A DNA stretch of 64,000 bases from an uncultured Collinsella sp. (lineage in GTDB: Bacteria; Actinomycetota; Coriobacteriia; Coriobacteriales; Coriobacteriaceae), in assembly GCA_900768795.1 (NCBI GenBank), contig CAAGEH010000013.1, positions 1 through 64,000 on the forward strand, in the 5' to 3' direction. The notes beneath the pieces were generated by a model, which worked only from the letters and a program-made list of their open reading frames with translations, ran no database searches and had not been told where the DNA came from. Below are positions 16,180-24,979 of this stretch, piece by piece (position 1 is the stretch's first letter; each line of letters begins with the position of its first letter). The position numbers and the translations under genes are program-made.

Positions 16180-16369
16180 TCACTCAAGTGATGCGAGAAT
16201 GGCCTTCGCGGTCTCGCAGCATTGAGACAGTTCGATGTCCGACGCATATGGGTTTTTCTTTGTATATTTAGACCATAAAGCAAGCATCGTGCGGTCGTTT
16301 GCTACTTCATCGAGAGTTTGTCTCCATTGGCTTGCGAGCTTTGAGCTGCATAGCGTTTGCTGTTTTCAT
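16180..16369 (-). pseudogene. AbiEii-type nucleotidyltransferase toxin, internal-deletion scar
   Basis: The ATG at 16369 overlaps the antitoxin stop (ATGA), the usual arrangement for abiEi-abiEii. The first codons read MKTANAMQLKAR, like the start of AbiEii toxins. After that the sequence jumps to a toxin-like C-terminus in another frame (WRQTLDEVANDRTMLALWSK, then YTKKNPYASDIELS and so on), ending at TGA 16180-16182. The two parts are one base out of register. The whole nucleotidyltransferase core is missing, so the toxin is dead. Confidence 0.7.
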
Positions 16370-16950
16370 AGCAGTATCTCCAGGTACGTTAGCATTTTTG
16401 TTTCCACGCCCAGAAGCTTGGCATAGCGCACGAGCTTTGCTGGATCTCGGTCTTTTCTGTGCACGTATGTCTGCATGGCAGGGATGACAATCTGCGCATC
16501 GACAGTACGCTGTCCGCGCACGATGTCACACAAGGTTCGTTCAAGATCGTAAACGCGCACGGTGTTGCCATATGGGGTGGCGAGCTCAACGAGCCCTAAG
16601 TCGAGTACGTTATCGGCGCAAGTACGGCATATGATGCCTGCTTCTCGTGCTCTTTTGGTGTTATAGCTGCGCGGAAACGTCAAGGTGAGCGAAAAGGGCG
16701 CGCGGTCGGTCATGCCATGTAAAAATAAAGCCGTATCGTCGGAGAATATTCCCCGAGAGAACCTGTGCTGGGCGATGAGATAGGGATCTTCCCAAACATC
16801 GGGTAACGCGTAAATACCTCGATCGAGTTGGATGAGATCGCCCTTCGCGACCGCTTCGGTAAGTTTGCGCCTAGGAATGTTTGCCGTGTTCGCCTGCGCT
16901 GCGGTTACGTAGCCATTATTTTGCGATGCTATATCCAGAAGAGTCGGCAT
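16366..16950 (-). CDS. AbiEi-family type IV antitoxin/regulator
   Basis: The 194-residue protein has an N-terminal winged helix-turn-helix (LLDIASQNNGYVTAAQANTA, then NIPRRKLTEAV) and the AbiEi-type middle (DLIQLDRGIYALPD, DDTALFLHGMTDR) ending in a C-terminal domain. AbiEi proteins repress their own operon and neutralise the AbiEii nucleotidyltransferase toxin, usually encoded directly downstream with a 4-bp overlap. Here the overlap remains but the toxin is only a scar, so this antitoxin is an orphan. The lower GC content and the neighbouring tRNA-Val suggest acquired DNA. Confidence 0.82.
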   Translation of the reverse strand: MPTLLDIASQNNGYVTAAQANTANIPRRKLTEAVAKGDLIQLDRGIYALPDVWEDPYLIAQHRFSRGIFSDDTALFLHGMTDRAPFSLTLTFPRSYNTKRAREAGIICRTCADNVLDLGLVELATPYGNTVRVYDLERTLCDIVRGQRTVDAQIVIPAMQTYVHRKDRDPAKLVRYAKLLGVETKMLTYLEILL

Positions 16951-17156
16951 GATTTCCGCCCCCGTTTTGTTTGTACTAACGTGCTGAATATTATCTCAAA
17001 TTAAGCATAGAAGTACAATCGGATTCGGACTTCGCGTGAGCTTTGGGCCAACGTGAGCGCAGATTGCCGGCGCGGGCTATCATGGTTGAGGCGGTTTTGC
17101 CGCTGGCGGTCGCGGCGCATCGGCGCGGCGCCGCTCTAAACCACGAGGGATTCCCT

Positions 17157-18716
17157 ATGACTTGCGCTTCATCTGCGTCTGTTTCGTATGCTTCTCAGAT
17201 CGTGACGACGCTCGACCACTATATCGATCTGCTCGACTCGTCTCATCTTTTGGCAACGCCCGTTGCCGCAAATATCAACCGCGCTGCCCGCATCGCGTTC
17301 GTCACGTGCGACTCGCGCGAGGTCGTATCCGACACGCTCTTTATCTGCAAGGGCGCCGCGTTCAAGGAGGAGTACCTGCTCTCTTCGATCGAGGCGGGCG
17401 CCGTCGCCTACGTCGCGGACCATCCGTTTGCTGGCTCGACCGTGCCCGGCATCATCGTCACCGACGTGCGTGCCGCGATGGGCGCCCTGGCAGACGCCGC
17501 CTATGACCATCCTTCCGGCAAGCTCAACGTGTGCGCGTTCACCGGCACCAAGGGAAAGACCACGAGCGCGTTTTACCTCAAGGGCATCCTCGACGCCCGC
17601 GCCGCGCGCGAGGGCAGCCCGTCGGCGCCCATCCTCTCGACCATCCTCACCAACGACGGCACGGGCGAGCGCCCCGCGCACCTCACCACGCCCGAGCCGC
17701 TCGAGCTCCAGCGCCATCTGGCAAACGCCCTCGCCAACGGAGCGACCGACATGGTCATGGAGGCCTCGAGCCAGGCGCTCAAATACGGCCGCGTTGCCCA
17801 CGTCGATTTCGCCGTCGGTGCGTTCACCAACATCAGCGAGGACCATATCTCGCCGATCGAGCATCCGACCTTTGAGGACTACTTTGCCTCCAAGCTGCTC
17901 ATCTTTAAGCAGAGCCGCGTAGGCGTGATCAACCTCGACATGGACTTTGTCGACCGCGTGCTCGACGCCGCCCGCGAGGCGCCCATGTGCGAGCGCGTTG
18001 TTACCTACTCGTTTGAGAACCCGCGCGCCGACGTCTATCTTTCGGACGTCACGTGCGAGGGCGGTCACTTGGCGGCCAAGCTCCATACCCCGCACTTCGC
18101 ATGCGAGCTCACGCTGCCCACGGCCGCCACGTTCAACGCCGCAAACGCGCTCGGCGCCATCTGCTGCGCGCTCGAGCTCGGCGCGACCGAGAACGACATC
18201 GTGCGCGGCCTCGCCAACGTCACGGTCCCCGGCCGCATGGAGATCGTCGAGGCACCGGTTTCGGGCGTGACGGGCATCGTCGACTACGCGCACAACGCCG
18301 TGAGCCTCGACGCGCTGCTCACGAGCGTGCGCACGAGCTATCCCGACCGCGAGCTCACCGTCGTTTTTGGCTCCACGGGCGTCAAGGGGCTCGACCGTCG
18401 CGAGGGTATGGGCAAGGTCGCCGGATTGCTCGCCGACCGCATTTTTATCACCGAGGACGACGAGGGCACCGAGCCGCTCGAGCCGATCTGCCAGACGATC
18501 GCCCACTTTGTAAAAGATGCGGGCAACACGCACTACAAGATCGTGCTCAACCGCGAGGAGGCGATCGGCGAGGCCGTTGCCACCGCCACGCGCCCCGCGG
18601 TGATCGTCGTTGCGGGCAAGGGCCACGAGCTCCGCATGCTCCGCGCCAACGGCCCCGAGCCGTATCCGGGCGACGCCAACGTGCTGAGCGCTACCTTTGA
18701 AAAGCTGTTTGACTAG
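17157..18716 (+). CDS. MurE-like UDP-MurNAc-dipeptide amino acid ligase
   Basis: The 519-residue Mur ligase should add the third residue to UDP-MurNAc-L-Ala-D-Glu in peptidoglycan synthesis. The ATP-binding motif TGTKGKTT, the carbamylated-lysine region and YAHNAVSLDALL, GSTGVKGLDRREGMG and GKGHE motifs of the MurE group are present. The DNPR motif that marks meso-diaminopimelate-adding enzymes is absent; the equivalent stretch reads TEDDEGTEP, so lysine, ornithine or another amino acid may be used. Start ATG 17157 follows GAGGGA; an earlier in-frame start at 17043 has no such site. A HAD phosphatase and murI follow on the same strand. Confidence 0.88.
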   Translation: MTCASSASVSYASQIVTTLDHYIDLLDSSHLLATPVAANINRAARIAFVTCDSREVVSDTLFICKGAAFKEEYLLSSIEAGAVAYVADHPFAGSTVPGIIVTDVRAAMGALADAAYDHPSGKLNVCAFTGTKGKTTSAFYLKGILDARAAREGSPSAPILSTILTNDGTGERPAHLTTPEPLELQRHLANALANGATDMVMEASSQALKYGRVAHVDFAVGAFTNISEDHISPIEHPTFEDYFASKLLIFKQSRVGVINLDMDFVDRVLDAAREAPMCERVVTYSFENPRADVYLSDVTCEGGHLAAKLHTPHFACELTLPTAATFNAANALGAICCALELGATENDIVRGLANVTVPGRMEIVEAPVSGVTGIVDYAHNAVSLDALLTSVRTSYPDRELTVVFGSTGVKGLDRREGMGKVAGLLADRIFITEDDEGTEPLEPICQTIAHFVKDAGNTHYKIVLNREEAIGEAVATATRPAVIVVAGKGHELRMLRANGPEPYPGDANVLSATFEKLFD

Positions 18717-18836
18717 ACCTTGACGAGATTTTGGCGGGGCCTCGACTAAGCTTTGACAGGGCTTTGACGATGCCCCGACAAGACCCCGATGAGACTTAAA
18801 GCCACCTGACCAGATCTGACGAGACCGGGAGAATCC

Positions 18837-19742
18837 ATGACTGCAAACGTATTGCCCGAGCATGCGCAAGGCGCCCTCCGCGAGCGCATGGCGCATATCA
18901 AGTACGTCTTTACCGACCTCGACGCGACGATGCTCGCGCCGGGCTCGTGCATGCTTTCCGACAACGACGGCAACCCCTCAACCAAGCTGGTCGAGGCGCT
19001 CTGCGCGCTTAAACGCGCGGGTATCGAGGTCATTCCCACGAGCGGGCGCAACCGTACCATGATCCACGAGGACGCGCGCCTCATGGGGCTCAACAGCTAC
19101 ATCGGCGAGATGGGCGGGCTCATCATGCTCGACCTCAAGGCCAACAGGTGGGAGTACTTTACCGGCGATCTGCCGTTCGACCCCGAGTCGGGTCTGACCC
19201 CGCATCAGGTGATCGAGCAGACGGGCGTGTGCGAGCGCATCCTCAACCGCTGGCCGCACATGATCGAGTACCACAACGACATGTCGACCGGCTACAAATA
19301 TCGCGAGGTCACCGTGGGCATGCGCGGGTCGGTTCCCAACGACGAGGTCCAGGCCATGCTCGACGAGCTCGGTATGGGGCTCGTGTGGGGGAGCAACGGG
19401 TTCCTCACGCACGTCTCCAAGCCCACGACGCTCGACCTGCCCGAGGGGGTTCACGGCGAGGCGTACAACATCATGCCCACCGGGCTCAACAAGGGTGCCG
19501 CCATCGAGCGCTTCTGCGCCGCGCGCGGTATCGACCGCTCGGAGACGCTCGCCTTGGGCGATTCCGAGTCGGACTATTTCATGGCCGATGCGGTCGATAT
19601 GTTCTGCCTGGTCGAGAACGGGCTGGAGTCCGACGGCGCCGAGGCGTTCCTCGCGGCGCACGACAACGCGTTCGTCACGCGCGGGCGCATCATCGACGGC
19701 TGGGCGGCAACGGCCGCCACGCTCATCGAGGCCCACAGCTAG
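18837..19742 (+). CDS. HAD-superfamily phosphatase (mannosyl-3-phosphoglycerate phosphatase-like)
   Basis: The 301-residue protein has haloacid dehalogenase motif I as FTDLDATML (Asp27, Asp29), motif II in PTSGRN and motif IV as GDSESDYFMADAVD, with a C2-type cap between. This is the layout of the Cof/mannosyl-3-phosphoglycerate phosphatase branch. Motif I has Ala where most relatives have Gly (DxDGT). It probably dephosphorylates a sugar phosphate in the cytoplasm, but the substrate is unknown. It sits between the murE-like gene and murI, 15 bp from the latter. Confidence 0.8.
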   Translation: MTANVLPEHAQGALRERMAHIKYVFTDLDATMLAPGSCMLSDNDGNPSTKLVEALCALKRAGIEVIPTSGRNRTMIHEDARLMGLNSYIGEMGGLIMLDLKANRWEYFTGDLPFDPESGLTPHQVIEQTGVCERILNRWPHMIEYHNDMSTGYKYREVTVGMRGSVPNDEVQAMLDELGMGLVWGSNGFLTHVSKPTTLDLPEGVHGEAYNIMPTGLNKGAAIERFCAARGIDRSETLALGDSESDYFMADAVDMFCLVENGLESDGAEAFLAAHDNAFVTRGRIIDGWAATAATLIEAHS

Positions 19743-19757
19743 AATCGGGTTTTAACC

Positions 19758-20687
19758 ATGACGTTTTCAGTGAACACCTCAGATATCGGTGCAGATATCA
19801 ACGACGATATCAACGCCTGCCCCGTCGGCGTGTTCGACTCGGGTTTGGGCGGCCTCACGGTCGCGCGCGCCATCGCGCACGCGCTGCCGCATGAGTCCGT
19901 CTACTACTTTGGCGACACCAAGCGCTGTCCCTACGGTGTGCGCACCGAGGACCAGGTCCGGTCGTTTACGCTCCAGGCGGGGCGTTGGCTTGCGCACCAC
20001 AGCATCAAGATCTTGGTCATCGCCTGCAACACGGCGACGGCTGCCGCCCTGCGCATCGCGCAGCAGACGCTCGACGTGCCCGTTATCGGCGTGATCGCCC
20101 CGGGAGCGCGCGCCGCCATCAACTCCACGCGCACGCGCAAGGTGGGCGTGCTCGCCACCGACCTCACCATCAGGTCCGGCGCATACACGCGCGCGATCCA
20201 GGACCTCGATGCGGGTGTCGACGTCTACGGATGCCCCGCCTCCCGTTTTGTCGAGATCGTGGAGCACGAGCTTGCGACCGGCGCGCATCTTCAGGAGCGC
20301 TGGCTCGAGGACGAGGACGTGTTCGACACGCCCGAGGTCAGGCGAATCGTGGGCGAGGTCACCGCGCCGCTGCGCGATGTCGATGTCGACACCGTCGTTT
20401 TGGGCTGCACGCATTTTCCGCTGCTCGTGGGGCCGATCCGCCATGCGCTCGGTCCCGGCGTGCGCGTGGTGAGCTCCGCCGAGGAGACCACGCGCGAGCT
20501 GATCGATATCCTTTCGCGCCGTGAGCAGCTCGCGCCCGCCACGTGCGAGCCCGAGCACCGGTTTGCCACCACGTCCGACGACCTCGCGTCGTTCGCCGCG
20601 GCGGGCAGCTTTATCTTCGGTCAGCCGCTCAAGAGCATCGAACACGTTGACGAGGACGAGCTCGCCGCCCTTTCGCTTCATGTATAG
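19758..20687 (+). CDS. murI: glutamate racemase
   Basis: MurI converts L- to D-glutamate for peptidoglycan. The 309-residue protein has the N-terminal FDSGLGGLTV signature, the YFGDTKRCPYG block and both catalytic cysteines, Cys90 in ACNTA and Cys217 in GCTHFP. About 20 residues precede the usual start of the fold, and a later ATG is not available, so ATG 19758 stands. It is followed at once by rph and rdgB, an arrangement seen in many Gram-positive bacteria. Confidence 0.95.
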   Translation: MTFSVNTSDIGADINDDINACPVGVFDSGLGGLTVARAIAHALPHESVYYFGDTKRCPYGVRTEDQVRSFTLQAGRWLAHHSIKILVIACNTATAAALRIAQQTLDVPVIGVIAPGARAAINSTRTRKVGVLATDLTIRSGAYTRAIQDLDAGVDVYGCPASRFVEIVEHELATGAHLQERWLEDEDVFDTPEVRRIVGEVTAPLRDVDVDTVVLGCTHFPLLVGPIRHALGPGVRVVSSAEETTRELIDILSRREQLAPATCEPEHRFATTSDDLASFAAAGSFIFGQPLKSIEHVDEDELAALSLHV

Positions 20688-20711
20688 ACGCCCCGGTTTG
20701 TGAGGTTTTTC

Positions 20712-21470
20712 ATGTCAGATTCGACTTCCACTGCTGCCGAGAACACGTTGCAGCGAAGCGAGGGACGCGCCGCCAACCGGATACGCTCCGTTTCGCTTGA
20801 ATGCGATGTGCTCAAAAACGCCGCGGGATCGTGCTTCGTCAAATTCGGCGACACGCACGTGCTCTGCGCCGCGACGATCGAGGAGGGCGTGCCCGCTTGG
20901 CGCCGCTCCTCGCATGCCGGCTGGGTGACCGCGGAGTACGCCATGCTGCCCGCCTCCACAGGTCGCCGTTCACCGCGCGAGTACAAGGGCCGCAAGGGTC
21001 GTTCGATGGAGATTGAGCGCCTGATCGGCCGTAGCCTGCGCACGGTGGTCAACATGCGCTCGCTCGGCGAATACACGGTCACGGTCGACTGCGACGTGAT
21101 TCAGGCCGACGGCGGCACGCGCACGGCGAGTGTCACCGGTGCATGGGTCGCGCTCCACGATGCGCTCATGTCGTGGGTCGACGCCGGCAAGCTCCCGCGC
21201 CTGCCGATCACCGGTCAGGTCGCCGCCATCTCGATGGGGATCGTGGACGGCAATGCGCTGCTCGACCTCGATTACCGCGAGGACAGCCATGCCGACGTCG
21301 ACATGAACCTCGTGGGCACCGATACGGGCGAGTACATCGAGATCCAGGGGACGGGGGAGAAGACCCCGTTTTGCCGCGCGCGTCTGGGCGAGCTGCTCGA
21401 CCTGGGTGATGCCGGTATCGCCAAGCTCATCGACCTGCAAAATCAGGTGACGGGTTTCCGCGACGAGTAG
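20712..21470 (+). CDS. rph: ribonuclease PH
   Basis: RNase PH is a phosphorolytic 3'-exonuclease that trims tRNA precursors. The 252-residue sequence has the family opening AANRIRSVSLECDV, the phosphate-site region SMEIERLIGRSLR, and the D-box-like GNALLDLDYREDSHADVDMN. The ATG at 20712 follows GAGG at a suitable distance; a GTG at 20700 in the same frame is less likely. It lies 24 bp after murI. Confidence 0.95.
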   Translation: MSDSTSTAAENTLQRSEGRAANRIRSVSLECDVLKNAAGSCFVKFGDTHVLCAATIEEGVPAWRRSSHAGWVTAEYAMLPASTGRRSPREYKGRKGRSMEIERLIGRSLRTVVNMRSLGEYTVTVDCDVIQADGGTRTASVTGAWVALHDALMSWVDAGKLPRLPITGQVAAISMGIVDGNALLDLDYREDSHADVDMNLVGTDTGEYIEIQGTGEKTPFCRARLGELLDLGDAGIAKLIDLQNQVTGFRDE

Positions 21471-21617
21471 CGGTACGCCCATTTGTTTTCGTAACGTGTG
21501 ACGGCGCGCGCTTGTTTTTGCGACCGCTGGTCGCGCCTTCAGGATTCCGCGACGGCAGACGTCGCGTTCGTTCAAATCCTGCTCGATGTACATCCAAGCA
21601 ATCTAAGGAGTTCCCCC

Positions 21618-22259
21618 ATGGCACTGCAGCGTATCGACAAGACCATGCTCGATCCCAACAAAACCATCGTTGTCGCTACGGGCAACGCGCACAAGCTCAC
21701 CGAGATCCGGGACATCCTCGGCAAGGTGCTTCCCGACGTCGAGTTCGTCTCGCTCGCTCAGCTGGGCGATTTCGATGACCCCGAGGAGACGGGCACGACG
21801 TTCGAGGCCAACGCGCTCATCAAGGCCGAGGCCGCCGTTGCCGAGACCGGGTTTTCCGCTATCGCCGACGACTCCGGCCTCGTGGTCGATGCGCTCGACG
21901 GCGAGCCCGGCGTGTATTCCGCGCGCTACGCGGGGGTGCATGGCGACGATGCCGCCAACAACGCCAAGCTGCTCCGCAATCTCGAGAACGTCGAGGACGC
22001 CGACCGAACCGCGCGCTTTATGAGCGTGGTCGCGCTCGTCCGTGCCGACGGTATCGTCTTGAGCGGCGAGGGCTCGTGCGAGGGCATGATCGGGCACGAG
22101 CTGCGCGGCGACCACGGTTTTGGCTACGACCCGCTGTTTCTGCCCAACGACACGCCGGGCAAAACCATGGCGGAGCTCACCTCGGAGGAGAAAAACGCCA
22201 TCAGCCACAGGTTCCATGCGCTGCAGAACCTTTCGCGCGAGCTGACGGGGGACAAATAG
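21618..22259 (+). CDS. rdgB: XTP/dITP diphosphatase
   Basis: This HAM1/RdgB-type pyrophosphatase removes non-canonical purine nucleotides (ITP, dITP, XTP) from the pool. The 213-residue protein has the signature ATGNAHKLTEI near the N-terminus, ADDSGLVVDALDGEPGVYSARYAG in the active site region and the GFGYDPLFLP motif. The ATG at 21618 follows AAGGAG. The stop codon directly abuts the dtd start, so the two are co-translated. Confidence 0.95.
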   Translation: MALQRIDKTMLDPNKTIVVATGNAHKLTEIRDILGKVLPDVEFVSLAQLGDFDDPEETGTTFEANALIKAEAAVAETGFSAIADDSGLVVDALDGEPGVYSARYAGVHGDDAANNAKLLRNLENVEDADRTARFMSVVALVRADGIVLSGEGSCEGMIGHELRGDHGFGYDPLFLPNDTPGKTMAELTSEEKNAISHRFHALQNLSRELTGDK

Positions 22260-22706
22260 ATGCGCGCCGTCGTTCAACGCGTCGCATGCGCCTCGGTCGA
22301 GGTCGACGGGGCAACGGTCGGCTCTATCGACCGGGGCTATCTCGTGCTTTTGGGCGTGGCGGCAACGGACACCCAAGCGGAAGCCGAAAAGCTCTGGAAC
22401 AAGATCTGGGCGCTGCGCATCAACGAGGACAGTGCGGGCAAGACCAACCTGGCGCTCGTCAACGCGGGAAACGCCGTGCTCATCGTTTCACAGTTCACGC
22501 TGCTTGCCGACTGCAAGCACGGTAGGCGCCCCTCGTTTTCGGCCGCGGGTCCCGCCGAGCATGCCGAGGAACTGTATCGCGCGTTCTGCGAGCTCGCGCG
22601 TGCGGACGCGGCTACGGTCGAGACAGGCGTGTTCGGTGCCCATATGCAGGTAAAACTCGAGAACGACGGACCGTTTACCATCGTGCTCGACACTGACGAG
22701 CTCTAG
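22260..22706 (+). CDS. dtd: D-aminoacyl-tRNA deacylase
   Basis: DTD clears D-amino acids mischarged on tRNA. The 148-residue protein opens with MRAVVQRVACASV and carries the SQFTL motif, which holds the catalytic threonine, and the cross-subunit proline motif in the variant form DGPFT, where many relatives have NGPVT. Its ATG is the codon immediately after the rdgB stop, with no gap. Confidence 0.94.
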   Translation: MRAVVQRVACASVEVDGATVGSIDRGYLVLLGVAATDTQAEAEKLWNKIWALRINEDSAGKTNLALVNAGNAVLIVSQFTLLADCKHGRRPSFSAAGPAEHAEELYRAFCELARADAATVETGVFGAHMQVKLENDGPFTIVLDTDEL

Positions 22707-22934
22707 CGCCTGGGCGTTTGGGCGCGCGGATGTTTTTGTGCGTGGGCGTGGGCGGACGCTCGACCGTCGCGTCGTCTCGAGCGCAGACAGAACGCCTGAC
22801 CGCCGCGTCGTTTTGGGTTCGGGCTGACGTCTGGCGCTGCCTCGTCAAATCTAACCATCGATGATGGCCGAGTGCCGCGGCTGCCTGCGGCGTCCATGCT
22901 GCATACGGAAATGTGAAGAAACCGTGTATGCTGC

Positions 22935-22977
22935 TATACTCCTCTGCGTTTGACTACGTTGGGCGCATTGCGCCCAA
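22935..22977 (+). promoter_or_regulatory. -10 box and 5'-UTR hairpin of veg
   Basis: TATACT at 22935-22940 is a good -10 hexamer, with only a weak -35 17 bp upstream. The transcript would start with a perfect hairpin, TTGGGCGC at 22959-22966 and GCGCCCAA at 22970-22977 around an ATT loop, 30 bp before the veg start. The rest of the 300-bp gap after dtd shows no gene. Confidence 0.5.
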
Positions 22978-23006
22978 ATTGGATAGCCCCCAGGAGGCTC
23001 AATCAC

Positions 23007-23306
23007 ATGGAAGAACTCGAAGGCAATCACGTCGAGGATATTCAGGCAAAGTTGAAGGAAATGGTCGGGACGCTCGTCCGCGTCAAGGCCAACATGGGTC
23101 GTACGCGTGTCGTCGAGAAGCTCGGCCAGATCAAGAGCGTGCACCCTTCCGTCTTTATCGTCGAGGTCGATGAGCGCCGCGGCCGCAAGTCGCGTCAGTC
23201 CTACCAGTACATCGACGTTCTGACCGGTCAGGTCGAGCTGTTCGATCCCGAGACCGGCGAGCATATCTTTACCCCTGCGAACGCTCAGCTCGAGGAGCAG
23301 CAGTAA
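23007..23306 (+). CDS. veg: Veg family protein
   Basis: The 99-residue product matches Veg (DUF1021), a small beta-barrel-like protein; in Bacillus subtilis Veg stimulates biofilm formation. The family features NHVEDIQAKLKEMVG, GRTRVVEKLG and the basic RRGRKSRQSYQYIDVLTG segment are all visible. The ATG at 23007 follows AGGAGG. It immediately precedes ispE, as in Bacillus, where veg and ispE also lie close together. Confidence 0.92.
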   Translation: MEELEGNHVEDIQAKLKEMVGTLVRVKANMGRTRVVEKLGQIKSVHPSVFIVEVDERRGRKSRQSYQYIDVLTGQVELFDPETGEHIFTPANAQLEEQQ

Positions 23307-23308
23307 CG

Positions 23309-24175
23309 GTGGCAAACGGGTCTCTCGTGAGGCGTGCGCCCGCCAAGATCAATCTCTATCTGGGCGTGCATCCCGAGCGTGACGAGCGCGGCTATCATCG
23401 GGTCGATTCGGTGATGGCGGCGCTCGATTTATGTGACGTGCTGGAGTTTGAGCCGGCAGATCGGCTTGCCGTGGATATCGATACGGCGCCCGGGCTTCCC
23501 AACGAAAAGAACTCCGTGTATCGCGCGGCGCTCGCGCTCGCCGAGGCGCTTGACCGCAAGCCCGCCGTGCACATCTCGGTTACCAAGCGGATTCCGCTTT
23601 GCGCGGGGCTGGGAGGTCCCTCCACCGATGCCGCGTGCGCCCTTTTGGGCCTGTGCGAGCTTTGGGGCGTCGAGGCGGCGGCCGCTCCGCTCGACAAGAT
23701 TGCGCGCTCGATCGGTGCCGACGTGCCGTTCTTTTTGCATGAGTCGCCGTCGTTCTACGTGGGCGGAGGAGACGTGTACAAGGAGGGCTTTGCCCCTATG
23801 GGACAGCTCCCCGTCGTGCTCGTCAAGGGCGAGGACGCGCGCGTCTCGACCGTCGACGCCTATAGGACGTTTGATGCCGACCCCGTGCCGGCAGGTCCTC
23901 TCGATAGCCTGCTCGATGCGTTGAGGGCGGACGATACTTCGCGTGCGCTTTCGCGCATCTTTAACAATTTGGCTCCGGTCGCCCGCAAGCTCGAGCCTCA
24001 GGTCGCGCAGACGCTCGATTGGCTGCGTTCCCGCTCAGGTGTGCGCGTGGCGGACGTCTGCGGTTCGGGCGCGTGCACCTTCGCCATCTGCGATTCTGCC
24101 TCGACGGCAGATCTGCTGGCGCGCTCGGCACGCACCGAGTTCGGTTGGTGGAGTGCGGCCACGCATCTAATGTAG
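23309..24175 (+). CDS. ispE: 4-diphosphocytidyl-2-C-methyl-D-erythritol kinase
   Basis: IspE is the GHMP-family kinase of the non-mevalonate isoprenoid pathway. The 288-residue protein begins with the conserved APAKINLYLGVH motif and has the ATP-binding loop PLCAGLGGPSTDAA and C-terminal CGSGACTFAI. It starts with GTG at 23309, two bases after the veg stop, so the genes are coupled. The other pathway genes ispD and ispF lie at 41808-43035. Confidence 0.95.
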   Translation: MANGSLVRRAPAKINLYLGVHPERDERGYHRVDSVMAALDLCDVLEFEPADRLAVDIDTAPGLPNEKNSVYRAALALAEALDRKPAVHISVTKRIPLCAGLGGPSTDAACALLGLCELWGVEAAAAPLDKIARSIGADVPFFLHESPSFYVGGGDVYKEGFAPMGQLPVVLVKGEDARVSTVDAYRTFDADPVPAGPLDSLLDALRADDTSRALSRIFNNLAPVARKLEPQVAQTLDWLRSRSGVRVADVCGSGACTFAICDSASTADLLARSARTEFGWWSAATHLM

Positions 24176-24383
24176 TGGCGCGCTCGAGGGCACAAGTTCG
24201 TCGCGTGCCCCGCAAGTACGGGAGTGGGATCGGTGGGAGCGCGTGATGCGGAAAGGCGCCCCCACCAGTTCCTCGCGCGCACCCCAAGGCCGCCGCTATA
24301 GCCGCGACGAAATGTTGGCGCTGCGACATTTCCTAAGTTTTACTGGCACGTCGCCGCGTTCTTTGCTACTATAGTCGAGCTAA

Positions 24384-24460
24384 CGGGTTGTGGCTCAGTT
24401 TGGTAGAGCACTGCGTTCGGGACGCAGGGGTCGCTGGTTCAAATCCAGTCAACCCGACCA
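24384..24460 (+). tRNA. tRNA-Pro (CGG)
   Basis: Acceptor arms CGGGTTG and CAACCCG pair, the anticodon stem CTGCG/CGCAG encloses loop TTCGGGA giving CGG, the T-loop is TTCAAAT, and CCA is encoded after discriminator A. A TATAGT -10-like box lies at 24370-24375. Confidence 0.95.
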
Positions 24461-24470
24461 TTGCAATGAT

Positions 24471-24494
24471 AGGGGCTGTTCGCAGCCCCTTTTT
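24471..24494 (+). terminator. terminator after tRNA-Pro
   Basis: AGGGGCTG and CAGCCCCT form a stem around TTCG, followed by a run of T. Confidence 0.85.
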
Positions 24495-24606
24495 CATGCG
24501 GCTGCAGAATATGTGACCGTATGGGTTGTTGGCTTGTTCGGTTGTTCATACCGAATGGGCGTTGTATACTCAATCAAGCTTGTCTTGCTGTTTTGTGGAG
24601 GTCTAC

Positions 24607-24879
24607 ATGTTTGGACTGAGGGCTCCTGAGCTCATCATTATTCTTATCGTCGTACTTGTCATCTTCGGGCCTAAAAACCTCCCGAAGCTCGGCAAATCTC
24701 TCGGCTCTACGGTAAAGAACATCCGTGAGGGCATGGAGGGCGACGACGACGAGAAGAAGTCCGAGGATTCCGCCAAGGAGGACGGCGAGGCCGTCACCGA
24801 CGAGGATCCCGAGATCGCCGAGCTCGAGGCTAAGCTCGCCGCCGCCAAGGCCAAGCAGGCCGAGAAAGACGACGAGTAG
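24607..24879 (+). CDS. tatA: twin-arginine translocase subunit TatA
   Basis: The 90-residue protein has a short N-terminal membrane helix (PELIIILIVVLVIFG), the FGPKNLPKLGKSLG hinge and amphipathic helix of TatA/E proteins, then a highly charged acidic tail. TatA forms the pore for folded Tat substrates. Start ATG 24607 follows GGAGG. No tatC is adjacent. A lipoprotein at 60196-61176 carries an SRRSLL motif that could be a Tat signal, so a substrate may exist in this window. Confidence 0.9.
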   Translation: MFGLRAPELIIILIVVLVIFGPKNLPKLGKSLGSTVKNIREGMEGDDDEKKSEDSAKEDGEAVTDEDPEIAELEAKLAAAKAKQAEKDDE

Positions 24880-24903
24880 ACGTCTAACCGCTGGGTTTTA
24901 ATC

Positions 24904-24943
24904 GACCGGCTTTGCCTTACAGGATGGCAAGCCGGTCATTTTT
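24904..24943 (+). terminator. terminator after tatA
   Basis: GACCGGCTTTGCC pairs with GGCAAGCCGGTC, followed by ATTTTT. Confidence 0.8.
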
Positions 24944-24979
24944 CCGTTTATTACTGGATTCGTGTTTGGAGTTGTGGAC

